A DNA stretch of 64,000 bases from Acinetobacter boissieri (GTDB taxonomy: Bacteria > Pseudomonadota > Gammaproteobacteria > Pseudomonadales > Moraxellaceae): NCBI RefSeq assembly GCF_900096955.1, contig NZ_FMYL01000001.1, forward strand, positions 186,001 to 250,000, in the 5' to 3' direction. Positions 30,319 to 39,991 of this stretch are shown here, in pieces; the first letter of the stretch is position 1, and each line of letters begins with the position of its first letter. Made by a program: the position numbers and the translations under genes. The notes below the pieces were generated by a model. The model was not told the DNA's origin. It was given only the letters and a program-made list of their open reading frames with translations, and made no database searches.

Positions 30319-32673
30319 TTACTTACTGTTCTTTTTAATCCCTGCTTGTAATAACAATGCACCTAAACCACCAATTTTTTGCTCTTGAGGTTTCTCTTGC
30401 TTGGTACGTGGTTTGTTTTGAGGTGTAGCGGTAGCACGTGGCGTACGTTTAACAGGTGCTTTATTGGCAGGAGCATCGCTTGGCTTTTCACGGCGTGTAG
30501 TCGCACGTTGTTGCTTCGCTTCTGCCTGCGAGCCTTCTGGACGCATACTTAAATTGACACGCTTACGCTCTACATCTACATGAATCACACGTACTTTCAC
30601 AATTTGGCCTGGCTTGACAATTTTTTGTGGATCAGCAACAAATTCATTGGCTAACTCAGAAATATGCACTAAACCATCTTGATGTACACCTACATCAACA
30701 AATGCACCAAAGTTCGTCACGTTTGTTACAACACCGTCAAGCTCTAGCCCTTCAGTTAAATGAGCGACTTCCGTAATATCATCACGAAACTTCACTGTAC
30801 GAAATTCAGGGCGTGGATCTCGGCCTGGTTTTTCAAGTTCAACCAATACATCTTTAACAGTAATCTCACCCACTTGGTCGTTAACAAACTGCTCGACATT
30901 CACATTGCGAATGATTTCAGTTTTACCAATCAAGTCTTGCACAGAAATGCTTTGTGCTTGAGCAATGCGCTCAACTAATGCATAACTTTCTGGGTGTACT
31001 GCTGAAGCATCAAGCGCTTGCTCACCTGCGTGAATACGCAAAAAGCCTGCAGCTTGTTCAAAAGTACGCTCACCCAAGCGAGGGACATTTTTCAACGTCT
31101 GACGATTTGCAAACTGACCATGTGCTTTACGATATTCAACAATTTGTTGTGCAATCGCTTTATTCAAACCTGCAATATGCGCCAAAATTGCAGGCGATGC
31201 AGTATTCACATCAACCCCAACCGCATTTACACAGTCTTCAATTACTGCATCTAGAGCAGTTGCTAGACCTGTTTGATTCACATCGTGTTGATATTGACCC
31301 ACACCAATTGATTTTGGATCAATTTTAACCAATTCAGCCAGCGGGTCTTGTAAACGGCGTGCAATAGAAACTGCACCACGAATAGATACATCTAAATCTG
31401 GTAATTCTTGGCTTGCAAGTTCACTGGCAGAATATACAGACGCACCTGCTTCACTGACTGTTACACGGGTTAAATTTAAATCTGTGTTTTCAGCCATCAT
31501 TTCTGCAATCACGCTTTCAGTTTCACGGCTTGCAGTGCCATTACCAATCGCAACAAGTTCTACAGCAAACTCACGGCATAAACGTGCCAACTCTTGTTTA
31601 GCACCTGCTTTATCTTCTTTTGGTGCAAATGGGTAGACTGTACTGTGTGCAACCACATCACCTGATGCATTCACTACAGCCAATTTCACGCCTGTACGTA
31701 CACCAGGGTCTACCCCTAACGTACAACGACCGCCTGCCGGTGCAGATAAGAGTAAATGACGTAAGTTTTCAGAGAATACATCTACCGCTTCTGCTTCTGC
31801 AGCCAAACGTTTTTCTGTCAACAAACTGTGTTCAATTTGCGGGCGAAGTTTAGCAGACCAAAATAATTTTGCAGTGTCTTGTAAAAATGCTTGTTTTGTT
31901 GCAGGTTCGATCTGATCTAAAGCATAGGTCTGTGAAATCGTTGCTAATGGTGCTTCATTTTCACCATCTACTTTTAAACCTAGCACATTTTCTTGGCGAC
32001 CACGCAACATGGCCAATAAGCGGTGCGATGGTACTTTATTTAGCGTTTCTGAAAATTCAAAATAATCTCTAAATTTCTTACCAACTTCTTTCTTTTCGTC
32101 AGAAGCAACTGTACTTTTTAACACAGCTGTTTTAGCAAAAATTTGTTTTAGCTCAACAGTCAATGCAATATTTTGCGCCCACTCATCAATAATAATATGT
32201 TGAATGGCGTCAAGCTGACTTTCAGTATCAGCATAGTCCGCATGGCTAAAGCCTGCCAAAGCTGCTTTTGGCTCAATATTTTGCGTTAAAATTTGTGTTG
32301 CAATCGGGCCTAAACCTGCCTCTTTTGCTTTAAATGATTTACTGCTACGTTTTGGACGATACGGTGCATAAATTTCTTCTAACGCATTTTTTGTGGTTAT
32401 TGCATTTACACGTGCCAGTAAATCATCACTCAGCTTGTCTTGCTCAGTCAATGATTGAATGACTTTTTCACGACGCTCGTTTAAATCACGTAAATAGCTC
32501 AAACGGGTATCAAGCTGACGTAGCTGCACATCATCAAGCCCCTGCGTAACCTCTTTACGGTAACGTGCAATAAATGGCACGCTTGCGCCTTCATCAATCA
32601 AACGAATTGCAGCTTCTACTTGGTTCGGACGTGCGGCAATCTCACTTGCCAACTGCTGAACGAGGTCAGTCAT
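30319..32673 (-). CDS. tex: Transcription accessory protein Tex
   Basis: RNA-binding protein of 784 residues. Order: N-terminal helical HTH-like region with EGASVPFIARYRKE and IYAPYRPKRSSK, a YqgF-type RNase H fold with LGVDPGVRTG, a helix-hairpin-helix part (NTASPAILAHIAGLNKAIA), and an S1 domain (about 645-715) with VVTNVTNFGAFVDVGVHQDGL. The last 70 residues are Lys/Arg/Pro-rich and disordered, ending GGLGALLLQAGIKK. Monocistronic between acr1 and ompR. Confidence 0.96.
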   Translation of the reverse strand: MTDLVQQLASEIAARPNQVEAAIRLIDEGASVPFIARYRKEVTQGLDDVQLRQLDTRLSYLRDLNERREKVIQSLTEQDKLSDDLLARVNAITTKNALEEIYAPYRPKRSSKSFKAKEAGLGPIATQILTQNIEPKAALAGFSHADYADTESQLDAIQHIIIDEWAQNIALTVELKQIFAKTAVLKSTVASDEKKEVGKKFRDYFEFSETLNKVPSHRLLAMLRGRQENVLGLKVDGENEAPLATISQTYALDQIEPATKQAFLQDTAKLFWSAKLRPQIEHSLLTEKRLAAEAEAVDVFSENLRHLLLSAPAGGRCTLGVDPGVRTGVKLAVVNASGDVVAHSTVYPFAPKEDKAGAKQELARLCREFAVELVAIGNGTASRETESVIAEMMAENTDLNLTRVTVSEAGASVYSASELASQELPDLDVSIRGAVSIARRLQDPLAELVKIDPKSIGVGQYQHDVNQTGLATALDAVIEDCVNAVGVDVNTASPAILAHIAGLNKAIAQQIVEYRKAHGQFANRQTLKNVPRLGERTFEQAAGFLRIHAGEQALDASAVHPESYALVERIAQAQSISVQDLIGKTEIIRNVNVEQFVNDQVGEITVKDVLVELEKPGRDPRPEFRTVKFRDDITEVAHLTEGLELDGVVTNVTNFGAFVDVGVHQDGLVHISELANEFVADPQKIVKPGQIVKVRVIHVDVERKRVNLSMRPEGSQAEAKQQRATTRREKPSDAPANKAPVKRTPRATATPQNKPRTKQEKPQEQKIGGLGALLLQAGIKKNSK

Positions 32674-32996
32674 TGTATGGAATCCTACTTAAGGAACATA
32701 AACTAAAGGCCAAGATTATAAAGGCCATGCTCGTAAAATCTACAGCTAGAACAATAAAATTTGTGTTTTATCGCAATAATTCGAGCTAAATAGGCTTTTG
32801 ATCGTATCAGTAGATGTATTTTCACACCACAAAATAGCAATACATTCTATTTTAAAGTCAAATCAAAACACTAAACCCATATCTACATTGTATATTTTTA
32901 TACAAATCACTGCATTAATGCATAGCCATAGCTAGGGGTATCGCATTATACTCAAAACATCCAAGATGAAATAAACATATAAAAAGGGAGCACTGT
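32674..32996. promoter_or_regulatory. Divergent intergenic region tex / ompR
   Basis: 323 AT-rich bases holding the promoters of both genes. A perfect 12-bp palindrome TGCATTAATGCA lies at 32911-32922, about 75 bases before ompR, and a possible -10 (TATACT) at 32947-32952. The ompR ribosome site GGGAG ends six bases before the ATG. Confidence 0.45.
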
Positions 32997-33761
32997 ATGA
33001 GTTTAGTCGTACCTGCTGAACCAACTGAGAACAGCACACACGAAACCGACCGTGTAGAGCGTATTTTAGTGGTTGATGATGACGTACGCTTACGCACACT
33101 ACTACAACGCTTTTTAGAAGATAAAGGCTTTGTTGTTAAAACAGCACATGATGCAACGCAAATGGATCGCTTACTACAACGTGAATTATTTTCACTGATT
33201 GTACTCGACTTCATGTTGCCTGTAGAAGATGGTTTAAGTATTTGTCGTCGCTTACGTCAGTCTAATTTAGATACCCCAATTATTATGCTCACTGCACGTG
33301 GCAGCGATGCAGACCGTATTGCTGGCCTAGATGCAGGGGCAGATGACTATTTACCAAAACCATTTAACCCAAATGAACTGCTGGCACGTATTCGCGCTAT
33401 TTTACGCCGTCAAGTACGTGAAGTGCCCGGTGCACCAAGCCAACAAATGGAAGTCATTAGTTTTGGTTCTTGGTCACTTGACTTATCTACCCGTACGCTT
33501 ACTCGTGAAGGTCAAGTCGTTACACTCACAACGGGTGAATTTGCGGTACTCAAAGCCTTAGTACAGCACCCACGTGAACCACTGACGCGTGACAAACTCA
33601 TGAACCTTGCCCGTGGTCGTGAATGGGGAGCAATGGAACGTTCAATTGACGTACAAGTATCACGCTTGCGCCGTTTAATTGAAGATAACCCAGCCCGCGC
33701 ACGTTATATTCAAACGGTTTGGGGTATTGGCTACGTATTTGTACCAGATGGTTCTGAATAA
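32997..33761 (+). CDS. ompR: Osmolarity response regulator OmpR
   Basis: OmpR-family transcription factor, 254 residues. The receiver domain has the acidic pair VDDD near residue 28 and the phosphorylated Asp71 in VLDFMLP, with Lys in LPKPF. The winged-helix domain (about 150-250) ends in IQTVWGIGYVF. An N-terminal extension of about 20 residues precedes the receiver. The gene for its kinase begins 8 bases downstream. Confidence 0.94.
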   Translation: MSLVVPAEPTENSTHETDRVERILVVDDDVRLRTLLQRFLEDKGFVVKTAHDATQMDRLLQRELFSLIVLDFMLPVEDGLSICRRLRQSNLDTPIIMLTARGSDADRIAGLDAGADDYLPKPFNPNELLARIRAILRRQVREVPGAPSQQMEVISFGSWSLDLSTRTLTREGQVVTLTTGEFAVLKALVQHPREPLTRDKLMNLARGREWGAMERSIDVQVSRLRRLIEDNPARARYIQTVWGIGYVFVPDGSE

Positions 33762-33769
33762 TAAGCCAC

Positions 33770-35161
33770 ATGAATAGCTCTACACAGCAACCTACAGACC
33801 ACCCACAGCAACAGAAGCGTGCACCTTTTGACCGCTTCTTAGACCGTATTAAACCCAAATCTGCGGCTGTTCGCACCACCGTATTGGTGACGGTGGTGGT
33901 CTGTTTTAGTTTATTTACCTCTATTTTATTTTTTTGGCGAACACTTTATTTACCTGAAATTCAACAACATGCACGTTACCTTGCCATTCAATTAGATGTG
34001 ATTCACAACCCAAACTTTCATATTTCTTATAAAAATCAAAATATCGATACAGATGAGTGGTTAAAACATCGCTTAGGGGTGGAATACGTTACTGATCCTA
34101 CACAATATCCAGACGTACAAAAAAAGTGGATTGCAGATATTTTTACCAGTCGCATTGAAAACCGATTGGCACAAGAAATTCAAGTAAAACGTGATGACGT
34201 GACCGTCTACTTTAAATTTAAACCCTCGCCCACCATTTGGGTACAAACGCCAGATATGCATGGCCATTGGCTCAAAGAGCCTCTCAACACCTATGCCAAC
34301 TACAGCATAGAGCTGATTATTGCTTGGCTTGTAGGGATACCATTATTCTCTGCAATGATTATTTTAACTTTAGTCAGACAGCTGAATCGTCCATTAAAAC
34401 GATTACAAAATGCAGCACGAGCTTACAGTCAAACAGGACGTGCACCCTTTTTAGAAACCAATCATGGCCCACTTGAAATCCGACAAGTCAACCAAGCCTT
34501 TAATCACATGATTCAAACCCTAGAACAAGCAGAAAAAGACCGAAAAATCATGCTTGCAGGCATTTCACATGACTTAAGAACCCCACTTACTCGTATTCGA
34601 CTCACTGCGGAAATGCTACCCGATGAGTTTTTACGAGAAGGTCTAGTCTATGATGTAGATGACATGGATGCCATTTTAAGCCAATTTATTTCATATATGA
34701 GAGATGGTTCAGACGAAGATATTTCTGAAACCAATATTAATGGCCTATTACAAGAGCTGATTATACAGTTTCAGCCATTGGATATTCACTTTGAACCCCA
34801 TCACCTCCCCAATATTATGGCCAGAAGCCTATCACTCAAACGACTGATTGGTAACTTAATTAATAATGCCAAACGCTATGGTGCAGAACCCATAGACATT
34901 CAAGCATCAGTTCAAGAAGATCAACTCAAAATTTGTGTATCTGACCACGGCGAAGGTGTACCTGATGCACAAATATATGAGCTCCTACAACCCTTTGTAC
35001 GTGGTAATGCCGCGCGCACGACACAGGGTAGCGGTTTAGGCCTTGCCATTGTTAAACGCATTGTAGATTTACATCAAGGCACCATTGAATTAAAAAATAA
35101 AGCAACTGGTGGCTTTGAAGTGACTGTTATTTTACCCGTAACCATACCAGAGCATGATTAA
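33770..35161 (+). CDS. envZ: Sensor histidine kinase EnvZ
   Basis: Inner-membrane kinase partner of OmpR. 463 residues: membrane segments at about 34-58 and 180-201, a periplasmic sensor of about 120 residues, HAMP, then the dimerisation domain with phosphorylated His267 in AGISHDLRTPLTR. ATPase motifs are NLINNAKRYG, DHGEGVP and GSGLGLAIVKRI. Same transcript as ompR. Confidence 0.94.
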   Translation: MNSSTQQPTDHPQQQKRAPFDRFLDRIKPKSAAVRTTVLVTVVVCFSLFTSILFFWRTLYLPEIQQHARYLAIQLDVIHNPNFHISYKNQNIDTDEWLKHRLGVEYVTDPTQYPDVQKKWIADIFTSRIENRLAQEIQVKRDDVTVYFKFKPSPTIWVQTPDMHGHWLKEPLNTYANYSIELIIAWLVGIPLFSAMIILTLVRQLNRPLKRLQNAARAYSQTGRAPFLETNHGPLEIRQVNQAFNHMIQTLEQAEKDRKIMLAGISHDLRTPLTRIRLTAEMLPDEFLREGLVYDVDDMDAILSQFISYMRDGSDEDISETNINGLLQELIIQFQPLDIHFEPHHLPNIMARSLSLKRLIGNLINNAKRYGAEPIDIQASVQEDQLKICVSDHGEGVPDAQIYELLQPFVRGNAARTTQGSGLGLAIVKRIVDLHQGTIELKNKATGGFEVTVILPVTIPEHD

Positions 35162-35272
35162 GCAATACACATGTTAGACCTTAGCATAAAACCACTAGGT
35201 GAGATCGCTCGCATCACGTAGGATAAATTCACCCAAAGCCGATTATTTGTAAACACACCGAGACCATGCATC

Positions 35273-36763
35273 ATGCCACACCCACGTATTCGATTCGCAC
35301 AGCTTCAAGATAAAGTCATTTCCGCTGAACAAGCAGCCATGTGTGTAAAAGATCAAATGGTGGTTGGTATGAGCGGTTTTACCCGTGCAGGTGAGGCAAA
35401 AGCCATTCCCTTAGCATTGGTTGCTCGTGCGACAAAAGCGCCCTTAAAAATCACGCTCGTTACAGGGGCAAGTTTAGGCAACGATCTCGATAAAAAACTT
35501 ACTGAAAGTGGTGTACTGGCACGGCGTATGCCCTTTCAAGTCGATAACACTTTACGTAAAGCCATTAATCAAGGCGAGGTCATGTTTATAGATCAGCATC
35601 TGTCTGAAACAGTGGAACAAATGCGTAATCTTACCCTTAAAAAACCTGATCTTGCGATTATTGAAGCCGTTACCATTACAGAAGATGGTCTGATCATACC
35701 CACCACATCTGTAGGTAACTCTGCTAGCTTTATTGAATTTGCCGACCAAATTTTAATTGAAATTAATACCAGTGTTAGTACAGCATTAGAAGGCTTACAC
35801 GATATTTATATACCCACAGCCAGACCCCAGCGTGAGCCTATTCCACTCACGCACGTCAAAGACCGTATAGGTACACGAGGCATTGCATTCGATGCCAATA
35901 AAGTGATTGGTATTGTATTTAACGATACCCCCGACTCTGCTTCAAATATTACTGAACCTGATTTAGACACCCAAGCGATTGCAGACCATTTAATTCACTT
36001 TTTTGAAGATGAAGTCAAACAAGCACGTCTTCCTGCAAACTTAGGCCCTATTCAAGCAGGTATTGGCTCAATTGCAAATGCTGTACTGTCAGGCTTTAAA
36101 ACATCGCCATTTAATAACTTAGTCATGTATTCAGAAGTACTTCAAGACTCTGCTTTTGAACTCATTGATGCGGGTAAAATGTCTTTTGCATCTGCCTCTT
36201 CAGTGACGCTGTCTAAAGCTTGTGGGCAACGTGTCTTTGGCAATATAGAGCATTACAAAGACAAATTTGTATTACGTCCACAAGAAATTTCTAATCATCC
36301 AGAAGTGATTCGTAGACTCGGTATTATTAGTATTAATACGGCATTAGAGTTTGATATTTATGGTAACGTCAATTCAACCCATGTCAGTGGCAGTAAAATG
36401 ATGAATGGTATTGGAGGCTCTGGTGACTTTGCTCGAAATGCACACCTTGCTATTTTTGTGACCAAATCAATTGCTAAGAATGGTCTCATTTCATCTGTTG
36501 TACCTATGGTAAGCCATGTTGATCATACCGAACATGACACCGATATTTTAGTGACTGAACAAGGGCTTGCAGATTTACGCGGACTTGCACCAAGAGAGCG
36601 TGCAATACAAGTGATTCAGCATTGTGTTCACCCAGACTATAAAGAGGCTATTTTAGACTACTTTCACCGAGCATGTGCTAAAGGTGGCCACACCCCTCAC
36701 CTGCTACAAGAAGCCATTGCATGGCATACCAATTTTGAAACCTATGGCACCATGAAACCCTAA
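35273..36763 (+). CDS. Acetyl-CoA hydrolase/succinyl-CoA:acetate CoA-transferase family protein
   Basis: 496 residues of the class I CoA-transferase family that includes SucC-type propionyl/succinyl-CoA transferases and AarC. The catalytic glutamate is probably Glu288 in YSEVLQDS, and GIGSIANAVLSGF and GSGGSGDF-like glycine loops (here GIGGSGDFARNA) bind CoA. Likely reaction: transfer of CoA between succinyl-CoA and acetate, or acetyl-CoA hydrolysis. It lies 110 bases past envZ with no clear terminator between. Exact acyl specificity cannot be told from sequence. Confidence 0.88.
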   Translation: MPHPRIRFAQLQDKVISAEQAAMCVKDQMVVGMSGFTRAGEAKAIPLALVARATKAPLKITLVTGASLGNDLDKKLTESGVLARRMPFQVDNTLRKAINQGEVMFIDQHLSETVEQMRNLTLKKPDLAIIEAVTITEDGLIIPTTSVGNSASFIEFADQILIEINTSVSTALEGLHDIYIPTARPQREPIPLTHVKDRIGTRGIAFDANKVIGIVFNDTPDSASNITEPDLDTQAIADHLIHFFEDEVKQARLPANLGPIQAGIGSIANAVLSGFKTSPFNNLVMYSEVLQDSAFELIDAGKMSFASASSVTLSKACGQRVFGNIEHYKDKFVLRPQEISNHPEVIRRLGIISINTALEFDIYGNVNSTHVSGSKMMNGIGGSGDFARNAHLAIFVTKSIAKNGLISSVVPMVSHVDHTEHDTDILVTEQGLADLRGLAPRERAIQVIQHCVHPDYKEAILDYFHRACAKGGHTPHLLQEAIAWHTNFETYGTMKP

Positions 36764-36829
36764 AAATAACAGCAGTGATCAGATGCTCTTTGGTCACTGT
36801 TACTCATATTTTATAATGAGCCATTCAAT

Positions 36830-37249
36830 ATGTTTATTATTCGACCAACTGAAGATAAAGACTTAGACCCCATTTTAGAATTATGGGAGAACTGCGGCAT
36901 TACTCGGCCATGGAACCACCCCGAAACAGATTTTTTCAGGAAAATGACCCAAAAAGACAATCTTTTTTTAGTGGCTGAAAAAGACAATACCGTGATTGGC
37001 TCAATTATGGGTGGCTACGATGGTCATCGGGGCTGGATTCACTACTTAGCAGTCCACCCAAGTCATCAACGGATTGGCATTGCCACAGCACTGATGCAAA
37101 ATATAGAAAGGCGTTTAATTGCAGTCGGTTGCCCTAAAGTACAACTCATGGTTCGAGCAGATAATACATCTGTCATCGATTTTTACGAGCAACTCGACTT
37201 TGAAAAAATTGAAAGCGTCAGCCTTGGTAAACGCCTAATCAAAGATTAA
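36830..37249 (+). CDS. ypeA: GNAT acetyltransferase, YpeA type
   Basis: 139-residue single-domain N-acetyltransferase. The acetyl-CoA-binding motif is HPSHQRIGIATALM, with the preceding strand IHYLAVHP, and the C-terminal FYEQLDFEKIESVSLGKRL matches the YpeA group. The N-terminal PWNHPETDFFRK is also characteristic. Substrate unknown. It ends two bases before the convergent mntH stop. Confidence 0.85.
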   Translation: MFIIRPTEDKDLDPILELWENCGITRPWNHPETDFFRKMTQKDNLFLVAEKDNTVIGSIMGGYDGHRGWIHYLAVHPSHQRIGIATALMQNIERRLIAVGCPKVQLMVRADNTSVIDFYEQLDFEKIESVSLGKRLIKD

Positions 37250-37251
37250 TA

Positions 37252-38601
37252 CTAACTAAAAAACTTGGTTGCAGTTTCTATAATCAGCTGTAGATTCAAA
37301 GCCACCAACAAAACAGTGGCAATAACTCCAACTGTAATGGTAAGTTTCGAGTTTACAAACTCACCCATCCATTTTTTGTTCGATGTCATCCAAATTAAAG
37401 GAATCATAGACACAGGTAGCGCAATACTTAAAAAAACCTGTGAATAAATCAGTAGGCCTTCCACCACATCTTCACGATCCCCCCAAAAGTAAATGGCCAC
37501 TAAAATGGGTAAAGTCGCCAGCCCACGCGTAATAAAACGGCGTAACCACGCAGGCACTTTTAAAGCCACAAAGCCTTCCATGACAATTTGACCTGTAAGC
37601 GTGCCTGTAATGGTCGAATTTTGCCCTGAGGCCAACAATGCAACCGCAAACAACGTTGCTAATAAACCACTGGCAATACTTCCTACAACATTGGGGTTTT
37701 CTAGCGCATGATATAACTGTGAAAAACGCCCAAACTGCTCTGGATCATGCCCAAAGAATAAAGCAGCACCCAAGATCAACAATAAACAATTGATGATAAA
37801 AGAAAAACTGAGTTGTAAGTTTGAATCAAAAATTGAAAACTTAATTGCATCTTTCATGCCTTGAGCAGAACGCTCATACCTTCTAGACTGCACTAACGAT
37901 GAATGCAAATATAAATTATGTGGCATCACTGTTGCACCTACAATACCTAATGCAATTAAAAGTGCTGAATCTTGACCTGAAAGGTGCGCAGTAAAAATTT
38001 CTTTTTGTGGTATAAAACCACGTACAACATCTCCCCAATGCGGTGATGCCAGCATAACCTCATAAGAAAAGATAAAAAATACCGTTAAAATGAGGGTAAA
38101 AACAAAAGCTTCTATTTTTCGAATACCCAAAGACAAAAAGAACAACAGTAAGAAAACATCAAGTAAAGTAATTAAAACCCCAAGCATTAGAGGTAAACCA
38201 AACAATAAGTTCAGTGCGATTGCTGTACCAATCACCTCTGCAATATCTGTGGCCATAATCGCTAACTCTGCCACAACCCACAACACCACAGACCACTTTT
38301 TACCGGCCAATACTCGAGTTGCTTGTGCGAGGTCCATCCCTGTCACAATACCCAATTTACTACACATGGCTTGTAGTAACATTGCAATTAAGCTAGACAG
38401 TAAAATCACACTTAACAGCAGATAGCCATATAGTGCACCCCCTTGAATAGAGGTTATCCAATTACCTGGGTCCATGTAGCCCACAGCAACCAATGCACCG
38501 GGGCCAGAAAAAGCAAACAATTTACGTAAAAATGACGCATTTTTCGGTATTGGCACCGTATTGTTGACTTCTTGTAGACTAATATCGGTTTTGTATTTCA
38601 T
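37252..38601 (-). CDS. mntH: Nramp-type Mn(II)/Fe(II) transporter
   Basis: Proton-coupled divalent metal importer of the inner membrane. 449 residues with about eleven membrane segments. The metal site is formed by D44-P-G-N in TM1 (GYMDPGNW) and VMPHNLYLH in TM6, whose Met indicates transition metals. Start ATG 38601. A near-perfect Fur-type palindrome lies 42 bases upstream, so repression by Fur (or an Mn-responsive regulator using the same site) is likely. Confidence 0.94.
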   Translation of the reverse strand: MKYKTDISLQEVNNTVPIPKNASFLRKLFAFSGPGALVAVGYMDPGNWITSIQGGALYGYLLLSVILLSSLIAMLLQAMCSKLGIVTGMDLAQATRVLAGKKWSVVLWVVAELAIMATDIAEVIGTAIALNLLFGLPLMLGVLITLLDVFLLLFFLSLGIRKIEAFVFTLILTVFFIFSYEVMLASPHWGDVVRGFIPQKEIFTAHLSGQDSALLIALGIVGATVMPHNLYLHSSLVQSRRYERSAQGMKDAIKFSIFDSNLQLSFSFIINCLLLILGAALFFGHDPEQFGRFSQLYHALENPNVVGSIASGLLATLFAVALLASGQNSTITGTLTGQIVMEGFVALKVPAWLRRFITRGLATLPILVAIYFWGDREDVVEGLLIYSQVFLSIALPVSMIPLIWMTSNKKWMGEFVNSKLTITVGVIATVLLVALNLQLIIETATKFFS

Positions 38602-38639
38602 AGATGAGCCAAATGCCTTACAGGTACAACCTATTATAT

Positions 38640-38658
38640 GAGAATGATTATCATTTAA
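38640..38658 (-). promoter_or_regulatory. Fur-type palindrome upstream of mntH
   Basis: Contains the perfect 13-bp palindrome AATGATTATCATT (38643-38655) within GAGAATGATTATCATTTAA, close to the Fur consensus. It is the best of the three Fur-like boxes in the window. Confidence 0.85.
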
Positions 38659-38792
38659 TCAAGCATAAAACTTGAATTAATCACGCGATCACTTTAAATA
38701 TCAATGATATGTCTACATAATCTCTATAAAAACACACTTTAAGACAATAATATATGTATATTTTATATGCTTTTTATAGTTAACAAGCATAA

Positions 38793-38829
38793 AAAAAGCC
38801 CTTACTATTTAAGATAGTAAGGGCTTTTT
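38793..38829 (-). terminator. Terminator of the first tRNA-Phe unit
   Basis: A 16-bp stem AAAAAGCCCTTACTAT / ATAGTAAGGGCTTTTT with a five-base loop, followed on the minus strand by more T, just past the tRNA 3' end. Confidence 0.92.
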
Positions 38830-38834
38830 GAATA

Positions 38835-38910
38835 TGGTGGCGAGACCCAGGTTCGAACTGGGGACACACGGATTTTCAATCCGTTGCTCTACCGACTGAG
38901 CTATCACGCC
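38835..38910 (-). tRNA. tRNA-Phe (GAA), copy 1
   Basis: 76 bases with encoded CCA; anticodon GAA in loop TTGAAAA, D-arm GCTCAGTCGGTAGAGC, T-arm CCCAGTTCGAACCTGGG. The acceptor arms are GGCGTGA and TCTCGCC, which leaves a T-T (U-U) mismatch at pair 5-68. Identical to copy 2. Confidence 0.96.
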
Positions 38911-38919
38911 AATGGGTGT

Positions 38920-38948
38920 ATTAAGCCTGAATTGTACTACCTAGTCAA
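38920..38948 (-). promoter_or_regulatory. Promoter of tRNA-Phe copy 1
   Basis: On the minus strand TTGACT (38943-38948), 17-base spacer, CTTAAT (38920-38925), ending 10 bases before the tRNA. Confidence 0.75.
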
Positions 38949-38990
38949 CAAAAAACTTTAACATTTCAAACAATTGAACAATGTTTAGGC

Positions 38991-39017
38991 AAAAAAAATC
39001 CCTGATTTACTCAGGGA
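38991..39017 (-). terminator. Terminator of the second tRNA-Phe unit
   Basis: Stem TCCCTGA / TCAGGGA with a five-base loop; on the minus strand it is followed by eight T. It lies between the two tRNA-Phe genes, so they are separate transcripts. Confidence 0.88.
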
Positions 39018-39035
39018 TACAAAAACACAAATTTA

Positions 39036-39111
39036 TGGTGGCGAGACCCAGGTTCGAACTGGGGACACACGGATTTTCAATCCGTTGCTCTACCGACTGA
39101 GCTATCACGCC
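39036..39111 (-). tRNA. tRNA-Phe (GAA), copy 2
   Basis: 76 bases, identical to copy 1 including the acceptor mismatch at 5-68 and the encoded CCA. Flanking sequence differs beyond a few bases, so this is not a recent long duplication. Confidence 0.96.
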
Positions 39112-39123
39112 AATGTGGACCGT

Positions 39124-39152
39124 ATTAAACACGGTTAGAGCATTTTCGTCAA
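39124..39152 (-). promoter_or_regulatory. Promoter of tRNA-Phe copy 2
   Basis: On the minus strand TTGACG (39147-39152), exact 17-base spacer, TTTAAT (39124-39129), ending 12 bases before the tRNA. Confidence 0.78.
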
Positions 39153-39275
39153 GCATTAAATCTAAAAATTTATTCAAATATCGAAAAACGTTTATCAAAT
39201 CACATTGAATACGAGTAAATCATTTATTTTCAGATAATCAGAGTAAAACTCAAATAAGGCAACCACGCCAGATAC

Positions 39276-39303
39276 TTGGTAGATATGGGCAACATGATAT
39301 AAT
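39276..39303 (+). promoter_or_regulatory. Probable promoter of hisB-hisH
   Basis: TTGGTA (39276-39281), 16-base spacer, and TATAAT (39298-39303) preceded by TGA, an extended -10. The leader to ATG 39398 would be about 85 bases. Confidence 0.6.
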
Positions 39304-39397
39304 GCGGTAGGCATTGATTAAGACTGCCTAGCCATCTAATATGGCAACATGAAACAGCCATTGTTATTTAGAATTAGCCATTTTGAGGAATGTGTTC

Positions 39398-39991
39398 ATG
39401 ACACAACGTATCAGTGAAGTAGTGAGAAACACCAACGAAACTAAAATTAAAGTGCGTGTCAATCTCGATGGTACAGGTCAAGGCACACTCAATACAGGTG
39501 TTCCATTTTTAGATCATATGATCGATCAAATTAAGCGTCATGGTTTATTCGACATCGATATTCACTGTGATGGCGATCTAGACATTGATGATCACCATAC
39601 TGTTGAAGATTGTGGTATTACTTTAGGGCAAGCTTTTGCTCAGGCACTAGGTGACAAAAAAGGTATCCGCCGTTATGGGCATTTTTATGCACCACTTGAT
39701 GAGTCTTTATCTCGTGTTGTGGTCGATATTTCAGGTCGCCCAGGGTTATTTATGGATATTCCTTTTACCCGTGCACGTATTGGTACGTTTGATGTCGATT
39801 TATTTTCAGAGTTCTTCCAAGGTTTTGTAAACCATTCACTCATGACCTTACATATTGACAATATTAAGGGCAAAAATAGTCACCATCAAATTGAAAGTAC
39901 GTTTAAAGCATTCGCTCGTGCACTACGCATGGCATGTGAGCAAGACCCACGTGCTGCCGGCACGATTGCATCAACGAAAGGGAGCTTATAA
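39398..39991 (+). CDS. hisB: Imidazoleglycerol-phosphate dehydratase
   Basis: Sixth enzymatic step of histidine synthesis. 197 residues, the monofunctional form without a phosphatase domain. The two metal-binding motifs DHHTVED and the later NSHHQIES with flanking Glu are intact. The frame opens at TTG 39383, but GAGGAA at 39385-39390 places the start at ATG 39398. Its stop overlaps the hisH start by one base (TAATG). Confidence 0.96.
   Translation: MTQRISEVVRNTNETKIKVRVNLDGTGQGTLNTGVPFLDHMIDQIKRHGLFDIDIHCDGDLDIDDHHTVEDCGITLGQAFAQALGDKKGIRRYGHFYAPLDESLSRVVVDISGRPGLFMDIPFTRARIGTFDVDLFSEFFQGFVNHSLMTLHIDNIKGKNSHHQIESTFKAFARALRMACEQDPRAAGTIASTKGSL

Noticed and set aside
35162..35272. Terminator between envZ and the CoA-transferase
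   Set aside because: No stem with a T run could be found, so co-transcription stays open.
36764..36829. Imperfect hairpin after the CoA-transferase gene
   Set aside because: The arms AACAGCAGTGA and TCACTGTT need a bulge and have no T run, so I do not call a terminator.
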